A stretch of DNA of 64,000 bases from Pictodentalium vernedei (taxonomy: Eukaryota; Mollusca; Scaphopoda; Dentaliida; Dentaliidae): assembly GCA_031216915.1 (NCBI GenBank), contig CM062296.1:58650584-58714583 (forward strand), given 5' to 3'. Positions 44,101 to 55,400 of this stretch are shown here, piece by piece (within the stretch, counting starts at the first letter, position 1; the number at the start of each line of letters is the position of its first letter). The notes under the pieces were generated by a model. It ran no database searches. It was not told the origin of the DNA and saw nothing but the letters and a program-made list of their open reading frames with translations. Both the position numbers and the translations under genes were made by a program.

Positions 44101-44698
44101 GAGATCTCGGACCTGGACGTCGGGGCCAACCAGGGTAAAAAAAAATCGTCAGAGAAAGGGTCATGGAGGATTGTAACCGTAATTGGCGAGAGGGGGTCAA
44201 ATCAAATAGGTCTTTGGGTGGCCTGCGTGATAAAGAGAAGCCAGGCTTTGAAGAGTACCTTGATGGCACTTTTGGGGAGTCACTGCTGTTCAAGATGAGG
44301 TCGCGATCCCTGGAGCTGAGGGGAAAAATTGGGAAGGACAGTGAAAGGGAGAGCCAGATGTGTAATTTGGGCATGGTGGAGACCCTGGAACACTTTCTTC
44401 TAGAATGCCCAAAGTACCAGTCTAAAAGAATAAGATTCACTGGGAGTATAATGGGAAGTGGGATGGGAGAATGAAGGACATGTGGTTAGGGGGAGTCTCA
44501 AAGGAGAGGGTTAATATGCTAATCGGAGAGATTGGGAAGAATGGGGCAAGGGATGTCATCAAGCTGTTCGTCGACGAGTGTTGGAAGGAGAGGAGAAGCT
44601 TGGGAATAGGGAGGCAGTTGGGAGTACAGGGGTAACCAAGGCCTTCTCGTCCGAGAACCGCGACAAATCAGCTGCTCGCCAAAGTGTTATTATTATTA
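41160..44698 (+). pseudogene. CR1-like LINE ORF2 (endonuclease plus RT), decayed
   Basis: Includes the endonuclease N-terminus lost from the 32498 copy: YSNIQGLHRKVSEIATLIE and MGLSETWIRHEERV near 41325-41420. GDFNGHIGDKEEG and DSDHNLITVTI follow, then RT motifs NGFRKGRRVTDHLF, FLDVKKAYDRVW and KQGCILSPILFALYI, and the tail QMCNLGMVETLEHFLLEC. The reading frame shifts several times and has a small deletion before the RT. The 3' end is GCGACAAATCAGCTGC then (TTA)n at 44684-44698. With ORF1 this is the most complete CR1 copy in the window. Confidence 0.9.
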
Positions 44699-44699
44699 T

Positions 44700-45060
44700 A
44701 GTGGCGATGACAGGAAATGGCTAGTGAACGTCTATGGTGATCTCCAGTGATTGTTGGGAGCGAGATGTGATAGAGGGTTATGTGTACTAGCCGCACTGAG
44801 GCCTCTCCTCACTCCCCACGCCCCACCCCCTCACATCCTCATACGGGGAGATGTTCATTGGTGATAGCCATTGACGATTATGCATAGTGATCGCTTATGG
44901 CGATCGCAAGTGATCGTTAATAGTGATCATCAATGATCACCTCCCTGTATGAGGATGAGAGGGCTGTGAGGAGAGACTCCATGGGGTCTTCACCTCACAT
45001 CCGTATCTCGCCCCCAACGGTCACCGAAGATCATAGATATCTCAGATTTGACCGGATCAG
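44700..45060. repeat. GATCACTAG-rich complex repeat, block 1
   Basis: Short motifs in both orientations (GTGATCGTTRRTAGTGATCA, GGCGATCGCAAGTGATCG, GAGGATGAGAGGGCTGTGAGGAG and CACATCCTCATACGGGGAG) recur irregularly. The same vocabulary fills 49740-50345. No open frame. It behaves like a degenerate satellite or a multiply folded element. Confidence 0.7.
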
Positions 45061-45225
45061 AACCAGATTAACCGCAACAGCAAATCACCACCAGAAACAA
45101 TAGCGCTGCGATTTATAAAAATGTCACTCTTTAAGATTTTGTGTTATAAATCGAGGACCAACATGTAAACGACTGGTGGACGTAGTGGTTTGCTATTTGT
45201 GTATTGACTTTACTAGGCTTTGACG

Positions 45226-45573
45226 CACTGTTATTTATTGAGGTTGTACGACACTTTCAACAGCTAGGGTCATATCGTGGCGGTTGAGGAAGCCGGCGTA
45301 CTAGGATAAAACCGTCGAACAGGGGCAAGTAACTGTCAGAGTCTCCAATGCACTAACCCGAGTTAGCATTGGTTGAAGGCGTGTGCACCATCGGCATGCC
45401 ATGCGTCTTAGCACACTTTGTCACCATGTTCCCACATAAGCAATCCGGATTAAGTGTCTTGCTCAAAGACACAGGGTGAGTGACACGGACCCGGATCGAA
45501 CTTTTGAACCCTCGGTTTAAAGTTCGACAATATAGTCAATGTGCCACCGCGCTCCGCTTTACCTCGTTGAAAT
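45226..45573 (-). mobile_element. tRNA-derived SINE with V-SINE-like core
   Basis: On the minus strand: head GGAGCGCGGTGGCACATTGA, B-box-like AAAAGTTCGATCCGGG, and the core seen on the plus strand as AAGTGTCTTGCTCAAAGACA. The tail is TTATTTATTG at 45229. Same family as 962-1328 and 35899-36238. The target duplication is unclear. Confidence 0.75.
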
Positions 45574-47761
45574 AAATAAAGAAAGTTTGAGTGAAGCAGC
45601 TGTACATTTTGGGTGAACAACGTGTTTTTAATTTTGTTTGAGTGTGTGTGTGGGGGGGGGGGGGGGGTAGGGGATGGGTTGTGGTTACGCGCAATGAAGG
45701 CGCACGTGGCCATCTATATGGGCGCGACCTCCACTTACATCCAAAATTACATATATAATATGTTTCATGCAAAATCGTAAACCAAGACATGCGGGAACAA
45801 GAGAACTGGGAAGACCACCAAGACACAAAGAGCCACCCGCCCATGAGACGGAGAAAAAAGAGGGTGGGGACAACAATACTCATCCACCATTTGGAGTCAC
45901 CGAAGCAAACCACAGGCGCCCTCTACTCGCGACTCGGGCTGCGACGTCCTGACCTAGACCGCTCAAGCGACATCACGCCGAGTGCTGAAGGGAATTGACA
46001 TTGTCATCAGGGAAGTCGGTTACTAGACTTGTGTGTACTAATTCCGTTGATATTGAGCGTCTTTGATCACTGAGCCTGGTCGAGTGAGCCAGCAAACGCA
46101 GCTACCCCATCCCAAAAGCAGTCGTACTAATCTAGGATCGGGGCTACTCAACGACACAGCCCTACCGCTAGGCCCGAACAACGTCCTGAAACTCAGCTCC
46201 GCGGACCGCGGACAACGACAGTGCGCCCACTAAGATGTCACCGGAGTCATAGCTCCTCTAACAGTTTCCCATTCTTGAACCTGTTTTTCCATTAACATTC
46301 ACCATGCATTAAGCATCCACACCAGCCAGCGATGCAAGCGGTGCACACTGTACAAAGCTATGTAACTAGAATTGGCCTTTAAACTATAGTTGTTGAGGTA
46401 GCGACAGGACATTGGGGTGCCGGGGTCCTGGAGGAGCGGGGATCCGGATGTGGGTGAGGATAAGTTGGTTACATAACATACCACTAGCGTGTCCGGCATG
46501 CAAGGGGGCAGGATAATGAATAACTCTGGACGGTAAGTCAGACACCTTAACGCTTCTGGCGACAACCAGAAGGGTGATTTTTAGTTTACAGCCGGGCCCG
46601 AAGTCCTAGGTGTACATGATACGCCCATTCCCAGACACCACTCCACTCGTAGCCCTCTAATCCTTGTTGGTACCCTTTTATGAGATCCTTCGCGATTAGA
46701 TGTGAGAGGGTCTTTTCCCCAAGGTTGGTTGGGCGCTTGTGGAGTGTTTCAAGACCCGATTCTTCTTAGTTGAGTGGTGCGCGTGTTCCGAGCACAAATA
46801 TAGCCAGGTTGTGGGGCTCGTACCCTGTTGACTTGGTGCGCTTTAGTCCGGCTAACACGGTATTTGACTACATCAGCATAGTCGTAAAAGGCTTGATAAA
46901 GCTCATGAAGAGCCTCAGAATAGACACTCTATCCCCCCCCCCCCCCCCCAATGTTTCCTATTAGAACCATCGAGGCCTTTGAGAAGGGACATGCCGGCTA
47001 TTGCTCTGCTGTTTATTTTATCACAAGACGTCTTGAGGGTCAGGTTCTCGTTAATGAAGATGCCCAGAAAACAGGCTTCCTAACAGTGATTTATCCTCTT
47101 CCCAACGATTTCAACCGTTGTGGTAATTGGTGGAGCGTCTTTTGTTGGGTTTCGATCTTTTAAACTGGGGGCTATGGAATGACTGCAATTTACTTCATAT
47201 AGCGGCAACGTGTGCCTAGCAAAGAAATGGATAGCAGCAGACTAGATTGACGTTTTCCAACAGAAATGGCTTGTGCGCTTTTCTTATCACGAGGTGCCAA
47301 GTCTTCCAAATTTAGTGAAAGAAGAACAGTTTCATTGAATGGATTTAAAAGGTTCTGATTTTTAAAACTCTTAAGTCGACAAGGTTGTCATTGTTTATTC
47401 AGAGTGAAATGTCTGATGAGTAGGCAAAAATGTTAAAAGATTTAAACTGTTCCAGACAAATTTTAAATGTTATTTTTGTAAAGTACAGTTGCGACAGCAA
47501 TTTTGGGATGGCTAGAAAGACAACAGTATGCGCAGAATAATTGAAGTTTCATGAAACTAGTGAACTGTTATTTTCAGATACTTTTCAATATCATTTATAG
47601 TGGACGATAACGCAAGCAGCACAGGTGATGGTTATTTTTCAGATCAGATTTCAATTGTTTCGGGCATATGAGGTACAAATAGCAATATTAATTTAAGCTT
47701 TCACACGCTTTCTTTTTATTAGTATTATTTCTGAAGACCTCAGACTCAGGGGAGCACTACA
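45574..47761. other. Unassigned stretch
   Basis: Poly-G near 45652 and poly-C near 46937. Open frames here are short and resemble nothing I recognise. No terminal repeats were found. Confidence 0.5.
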
Positions 47762-47763
47762 TA

Positions 47764-48077
47764 CAGTTAAAACTAGAAGTCCTGTCATGAAATGCGCACA
47801 AATAGCACGTTGATATGCGCGTTAATGTACGCGTTATGGCCCAGTTAAAGCTATCATATTCTGTACATATGGCTTGTGCACAGGCAATGTTTCAGCCAAT
47901 GGGCCTCCGGGTAACCCGGAGGTCCATTGGCAGAAACATTGCATGTGTTTGCGATGAGTAACCAGGAGAACCTACCGTGCTTTGGATGCCATTCGATATG
48001 GCAATTGCGCGCAATTCCAACGCGCAATTAAGCCTAGATAAGCGCACTATTCGTGACAGGACTTCTAGTTTTAACTG
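47764..48077. mobile_element. 314-bp foldback MITE, copy 2
   Basis: Same ends (CAGTTAAAACTAGAAGTCCT and its complement), same length and TA flanks as the copy at 87-400. Orientation of the interior is opposite to copy 1 (GCGCACAAATAGCACG at the left). The central hairpin GCCTCCGGGTAACCCGGAGG is kept. Confidence 0.9.
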
Positions 48078-49739
48078 TATACTACAACTGGTAAAAAGAC
48101 TACTTGTAATCATTTCGCATGTTAAATCTACGAATTGAATACGAAAATCCGAAAGCCCAAAGAACAATATCCGAGTGGATACAAGGGATATCTCACGAGT
48201 GGAAGCGAGAAGCACGAGAAACATTATTTTTGCGAGCTTTTTTCAGGAGTTAAAATACACTATCTGCAGTGGGGAAGCGTGGGCTATTTCTGGTATACAC
48301 TCACAAATCACGAGATTTTCTTTTCCTCGTGTGTATCATACCTCAGAAGGTGTGACATTGCACCACTGACTGATTTCCTCTCCGTCCAAGAAAGCATTTA
48401 AAAAATTGTTTAGCATGCACTCTCACTTGGAATAGTGATGCTGAACCATTTCACAATTTTACATGAATACTACATCTGTTCATTTATAACCAGTTTCTAC
48501 CTGTACTTTTTATATTTGTAAAACTAATTATATTCTGTTTTTTTAATTTTCAATAAATAATAAGTGTTGTACTTTTATTCTTTGTTATCCTTTGTAATTC
48601 TTTCGCATAAGTAGCCGAATAGTTCCTATGAAAAGGAGTACCAATGCCTCCCATTATCCTAACCCTGCGCCTGTCCTAAAATCACTAAAACTGAACAACA
48701 TTTTCATCATGAAAATGCTTGCCTGGAAAGATGTCTTGTGGATGCATGGCTAAGGTAATATAATGAAATCCATAAAACCCAAGGAAAGCAAAGTGAAGTA
48801 TTATTGTTTCCATATCATGCACGAGTAGTTTGTTAATTATGTTCCCGAAAGGGCCCTTTATGTCGCTGTTTACCCGACCCCGGACCTCAGACCACTCACC
48901 CCCACCCTCCACATTCCTATCGTTGACACAACCTCTATAGGCTCATTTGCCTACTCGGGTCGTCTATCTATGTACAGTTCGCATCGTTTGGCTGGGTGTG
49001 GATGCCTACTGCAAAGTTTATGAAGATGCAGGAAAGTCGGGAATGGACAGAGAAAAATGGATAGAGTAGCTATGACGTCGGTGACGTTATGAAGAGCGCG
49101 CATGGTTATGACGGGCTTGACCGCTGTCGATGTCCGCGGATAGTGAGTGAACGTTGATTGGGCCCAGCAACACCGCTCCTGGTCTATGTCTATACCCTGG
49201 TAACACTGTCCGCACAGTGATAGCCTTTAACCGCAGTCGTTTCAGACCAAGTCTGCCTTACCCTATGCCATTTCGCACAGAATTTGTGTCAGTGGTGCCA
49301 TTTCCCCCAGTAGAATTTGACTGTCGCTATTTCCCACACCATGGCAGGATCGCCGAGTGATTGTGTCGCTTTCGGTCGGGTCACTGGTTGGAGGGTTTCT
49401 GGTATAGGGTCACTGTTGGGAGCAGAAGGAAGTACGACTGTGTCACTCTGGTCGGGCGACTGCTTGGAGGGGCGTCTGAGATAATGTCAACGTTGGGAGC
49501 GGGGGTGAGGCTACTGTGTCACTAGGTCGGGCCACTAGTTGGAGGGCTTCTGAGATAGGTTCACCGATGGGAGAAGAGAGGGGGGACTTTGTCGCTGTCG
49601 ATCGGGCCACTGGTTAGAGGTTCTGTGTCGCCAGGTCACTAGTTCACTAGGTCCTTGTAAAGTAGGCCAGGATTTCTGGACGTGCCAGCGACAGTGGCGC
49701 TCTCCATCGGAATACTTGGAGACCAATGAGGTCTATGAG
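48078..49739. other. Unassigned stretch
   Basis: No gene is recognised. Around 49360-49640 the phrases GGTCGGGCCACTRGTTGGAG, CTTCTGAGATAGGTTCACCG and variants recur three or four times, a degenerate tandem array of roughly 60-90 bp units. Confidence 0.5.
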
Positions 49740-50345
49740 GTGATGCCTAAATGAGGTCTCTTCTCAAGGCTCTCATATCTTCATCTCGCCCCCCCCCCCC
49801 CCATCCCCAACAATCACTAGAGAGCACCATCAGCAATCACTAGGCATCCATAGTGAACTCCACTGGCGATCACCAATAATCATCTTCCCAATGGGAATTA
49901 GAGGGCTGTGAGGAGATGCCCCAATGAGGCCTCGCCTCATAGCCCTCACATTCCCATCTCGCTCCAACAATCACTTGATATCGCTATTGCCAATCAGTAT
50001 GGATGTCAGTCATCTTTAGTGATCGTTGGGAGCGCGGTGTGGATGTGAGGACAATGAGGTGTGGACTCAATGAGGACTCTCCTCACAGCCCTCTCATCCT
50101 CATACAGTGATATGATCACTAATGGTCGCTAGTAACGATCACTAGAGATCGCCATAAAAGGTCGGTAGGCATCTCTGGTGATCGTCAATGGAGACCACTA
50201 ATAATCATCTCCTCGTATGAGGATGTGTGTGTGGGGGGGGGGGGGGGGGTGAGGAGAGGCCTCAGTGAGGATAGTACTCGTAGCCCTCTAATCCTTATCT
50301 TGCTCTCAACGATCACTAGAGATCGCCATAGACGATCTTGTCTTC
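49740..50345. repeat. GATCACTAG-rich complex repeat, block 2
   Basis: ATCACTAGAGATCGCCATAR, GAGGATGTGAGGGCTGTGAGGAG-like and CTCACAGCCCTCTCATCCTC phrases recur in both orientations, separated by poly-C and poly-G runs near 49790 and 50235. It matches block 1 at 44700-45060 in vocabulary and abuts the inverted minisatellite repeat at 50341. Confidence 0.7.
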
Positions 50346-50647
50346 GCCACTCTTCTGATCAACAGTGGACAACTCTACAAACAACAAACATTGACAGCAT
50401 TTGGTAAAGACATTCAGATACAATTTGCTATTAATAATTGTATAATACAATGAATTAGTTTGATTGCTCTGCTTGAAAATATTTTATTAAATTTTGCAAC
50501 GTTTTTCCAGTCGATGAAGTTGCAGTTTGTAACATTTATTACATTTTGCAACGTTTTTTCAGTCCATGTGGTTGCATTTTGTAATAATTATTACATACTG
50601 CAAAGTTTTTCCAGTCCAAGTAGTTGCACTTTGTAATAAAATTTCGA
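50341..50647. repeat. Minisatellite-bearing repeat, inverted copy of 39230-39490
   Basis: About three 50-bp units with GTTTTTCCAGTCCAAGTAGT and TTGTAATAATTATTACAT, ending TTGTAATAAAATTTCGAG. This end coincides with the left limit of segmental block B at 50646. Orientation is opposite to the 39230 copy. Confidence 0.75.
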
Positions 50648-50995
50648 GTTGGAATGAGTTGGTAGTTTCAAATCCTTGAGACAATTTCAAAATTCTACCA
50701 AGTGTCTCTTCGTGAACTTTATCGTTTGGTCTTCTGTAAAAAGGCTTATTTCCAAGAATTCCATTTGATTTTATACTGAATCTTGAGTGTTCTTCTTATT
50801 TGAATGGTTCCCCGAGTAGACCAGTCGTCGTTGCATACAATTCGATCGTTACGTCTGAAAATATATGCTATAGCGCATAATTATAAGACGGTGAAATATC
50901 TACCTTTGTAAACCGATGAAATTCGATTCGAGGAATTTTGAATTTGGGATTCGCCGGTGTCGAAACACCGTTTTCATCCCACAGCATGTGAATTA

Positions 50996-51151
50996 TAGCG
51001 GGGGAGGAATTCGCTAGAATTGTGCACTTGGTGATACCTTCCTGAAATTTGGCATGATGTAAGGGTAGGCATCAGAGATTTCAAAATCGATCGGCTACAA
51101 GTTGGCACCATCCTCTAGCCACCACTAGCAGCGAAATCCAAAATGGCCGCC
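50996..51151. repeat. Left terminal inverted repeat of the large transposon
   Basis: Starts TAGCGGGGGAGGAATTCGCT, includes GCACTTGGTGATACCTTCCT and CGATCGGCTACAAGTTGGCACC, and ends AATGGCCGCC. It matches the reverse complement of 57389-57553 with about 80 per cent identity by eye; the outer 18 bases are identical. Confidence 0.9.
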
Positions 51152-52425
51152 AAGCGGATCGAAAAAAAGCTATTTTCGCCGATCGCACAACTGAAGCTCC
51201 AAACCTAACACCATACATGTGCTGTAATTGATGTGAATGATGGAGTGAAGCCCTTGGAACAAGTTGGGGGGAAGATTAATGGATAATGGGATCAGAATTT
51301 CCGTCGATGTGTGCGTCTGTGTGTCTGACTGTCAGTATGATCGTCCGTCCGTAGATAAATTAGTGTTGAATGTTTCTCGGGAATGCAATGGTCAAATGAA
51401 CATGGTATGAGAGATTCCTGTCAACACATGAACAAGGGTACTCGATAGTATGCAGCAGTGGGGATACTTGGACATTTGATAATCCAATTAAAGTGACAGT
51501 CTATTCTCAACTTCCGGCATTTTCGATAGATTTATTTTCTAAGAAAATAAAACTATCAAATTTCTAGAGGAGTTCTGGTTCAATCTCAACACCATAGCGA
51601 CACGTCTGCCAGCAAGGGCAGTGCTGGAATGAACTCGGGATGCATTAGTTCCCGTTGTTAATTATACAATGTTATCTTGCCAGTATAGAACATTGGCAAA
51701 ATGGGACTAGAAGGGGTGAGTGTATGTTTGCAGTCATTCGAGGTACAGGAATATTTTTTGACTACAAGTAGTATTCTTCATTTTCGGCCAGTTAAGATGT
51801 GGTGTGTTCCAAGTCAGGATTAATGTTGCCGACACTTAATGCCCATCCCTCATGGTATGCTACTTTACCAGGGATATAGAGATATAGCCACCACTGGGAG
51901 CCAAAACATGACCTTTGATGTCGATGAGTGGTCGAAATGTTTTAGCGAATAACTTATCGAAATATGATCCGGTATGGCAATTTGATACCTTACGTTAGAT
52001 TTATTAGATCAACTCAGGTATGGATTCATTGAGACATGAGTGCGCTACAAGATGAAGGATTTCCAAGTTGATTTGCTATGGAGTAGGAACTGACTAGTCA
52101 CATGTGGCCTATGGCCAGAGAAAGACAAGGATACCATAGATGAACACACGGGTGAACGAAGGTATCAACTGTTGTACAGAGGCAAAATAGTTGGGGATAT
52201 TGTATCATGCTATGCATGAATTAACACCGTCTTGTGCAGTAAATAACAGACTATTTTCCGAAATCTAAAACTGTATTCCTATACCCCGGACAATGTAGCA
52301 AGCCACATGGGATGAACATTTGTTAGCAAAATCAACTCAACTAGAAACATGACATGTGTTAACTGGCCGAAAATGGAAAAAAAAATACCAGAATAGGAGA
52401 TGACTGGTCCTAACATGACAGTATA
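51152..52425 (-). other. Transposon 3' non-coding region
   Basis: Lies between the left TIR and the stop codon of the transposon gene. No open frame of note and no second gene. It is the 3' untranslated side of the minus-strand gene, over 1.2 kb long. Confidence 0.7.
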
Positions 52426-55400
52426 CTACTCAATATTGTTACAACAGCCACCTTCACACTTACACAAAGGTGTGCACCTTAATCCAGCTTTCAAGCATTT
52501 GCAATTGCCCTTGCAGGCCTTGGCACAACTACAGTGGAGCATCAGTGCACATGCAGCACTTGCGTCTCCTAGGTGAGTCCAAAATGGGACCAGAATATTG
52601 AGACGTGGATTCCACTCCCATCCGTACTGTGATGGGTCTGGCACACATAAGTGTTTCTGCAGAGCACGATGCCAAATGAAAGATGACACAAGAATTACCC
52701 TTTTTACATGTTGATACAGAGCTGCTTTGGTGGGCGGGATGTTTTCCATAGACTTAAGGCCATGTGTGAACATATGCCGTCTCGCATCATTGACACGTGT
52801 ACTGACACAACTGTTACTGTACATCTGTATGGTGAGTTTTTCGATATGCTGCATATGAGGGGAATCCTCTGAAAAGACTTGCGGATTCTCAGTCAATTCT
52901 ATCATCATTTCAGTTGATGCGGGAAAATTCATCCATGCATTCCATCCTGTCTTCTTCCCAATGCCGAGCATGCTGGATGTTACATCACAACCTGTGAAGG
53001 CGTGGAAGAAAGTCAGGGCCTTACAGTAATCAGGTCCAAGTTGTGAAGCTATCTCATGAATTGGCATATCTTTATATGCCTTTCCAATTCCAAACCCAAT
53101 CCACAGCTCACTGAGTCCAAGGTCACGGAATGTTGCGAAATGGTGCAAAGACAGAATGACGACATCAGAATCAACCGTGCGAAGAAAAGCTATTTTGTGA
53201 CCTTGTGAGACTGCATGGTTGAGATGAAGCATCATGCGCGTGTCTGCTTCCTCGTGGTTCGATGGAGATATGTCACATAAGCTAACATCCTTATTGCATA
53301 GTACATATTCTCCTGATGTCGTTAACAACTGGTACTCGGATGTTGATGTTAATTTCAGCAGTTCAGCAGACAGGAACTTGAAAAATTCGTCTTTATTCTC
53401 ACTAACTTTCAAGAATGCCTGCCAATTCTTCCCTTTAGGTAAAGGGACGTTCTCGGACACCCGTATCAACCTAACTGCTGTCTCACCGAGGCGTTTTGCT
53501 CGCGTCTGATTCTTCAAACTGCCTTCGGGGTAACAGTCATAGATCGCATCAACCCTTGTGGTGTTCGTGTTAATCAGAGATTCGATGTATGGCAATAATT
53601 GCAATCGAGCATATTCTCCAAACAGATCCGCTTTCTGTGGTTTGATTACATGGACTACAGCAGGCATATCCAAGATGACAACTGAAGCTTGTCTAGCTGC
53701 TGAATTCTTCCCTTGTGCAGGAATAGCTGGTAAACAATTGAGAATTTGAGATTTTGTCCCACTCCGTAGCTTACCTCTATCGGATAATGCTGGCGGATCA
53801 CGTGCATTCTCGTGCATGAAAAACTCATCCATGTTTGAATCAGGCCGGGCTTGCAGTGAAACGAACATCTGGGTAACTATTGCGGCAGTTGCTTTACTTG
53901 ACATGAGTTTGTCTCGGCCTTTGTCCAGGTTGGCTGGGGGTGGGTTAAGGAAGGTATATATATTTGCCTTGGGAATAACATCATTCAGGGGTACGGTGCA
54001 TTCCACAAGCCTTTCCTTCAAGAAAGTGGAATATAAATGCTTGCCCCTTTCGGGTAATGACCGTAAACTCTTACTAACTTCGGGGTCCATATATTCACCA
54101 GTATCTAATGTCACCAGCTGACCACTAGTTTCATCATAAGGGTTGATAATGAGTCCCTGATTCACCAGATCGAGGAGAGATTTCAATTGATTCAGAAATT
54201 TTTTCTGCTCTGATACCGAACTTTCCGGGTGTTCCGTGTTATCTGATGATGTTGTGTGGAAACTTGCATATTCATACTCATCTATAACACGCAGAACTTC
54301 TGACCTTGAAAGCTCAATAACGACTTTCTCTTCAGCCTGGCCATAGAGACCTTTTGGACCACTGTCTTCTTTGAGTAGTTGGATACTATGTTCTTGGCTC
54401 TGATCTAAACCCATCATACTGAACTTCCTCTCACTACGCTGGACCACAAAATGGCCTTCCATGAATTTGTTGTGGATTGAAGGATGCCGCCTGGGTAGCT
54501 GAGACATGTCTCTCAGAAATACGGGGACCCACCGACAATAATTTGTATGTCCTAGGGCAAAAAAGTAACTGCACAACTCATCGATAGAACACAGTGTACC
54601 AGGCCAGTTACCGATTCGTTGGTTCCGAACGAATTGACAGCTTGTCAAGAGAAAGTTCCGAACGATTTCACCCCAATAGCGCGCAGTTGGAGATTGTGAA
54701 AGAATCCTCTGTTCCCACATTTCAAATGACTCATGGGGCCCAGTCTGCTGACAGTAAATCTCATAAGCATTCTTTCTGAGGATCTCAAGCCAAGCTAGAG
54801 TGAGAAGATATGCCTGTCGCGTCCTCTTGACATGTTTCCCACCAAGTAGGGATGATGCTACACCGGGTGTGAATATCTTTGCGAGGTGAAACATTCGCTC
54901 CCAACCAGAACCACCCATAAGCTTACCACCAGCTTCTTGGGTGCACATTTCAAGATGCAGGAATCCAATCATACACACCATTCGATCCTCACCTATCTCC
55001 TCTGGGAACAGCCATTGACATTTTTTCTGCCTGGCATACAACGGACAGTCACCTTCAATGACAGGTATCTGGCCGGGGTTTACGAAAGCAGTAGCTTCCC
55101 TGACCACATACATAGCATGCTTCTGCATACTGAGTGAGTCCGCTTTCTGCTCACTGAAAACAGGGAATACCCCAATAACTGCACGAGGTTTGACATTGTC
55201 TTGATCTTCATGTTTTGAAAAGAAGCCTGAAAAGGTCACAGGGACTTCATCAAGCTGCCAGCTGCCATCAACCTTCCCTTTATTGCTGATCTGTGACACA
55301 TGAGACAACCAGTCATTCTCTCCCACGTTCAAATCTGCATATTCATTGGGCCGTACATTACATTCATCTGGAGATTCAAGCCTGATGTCCCCACCAAAGT

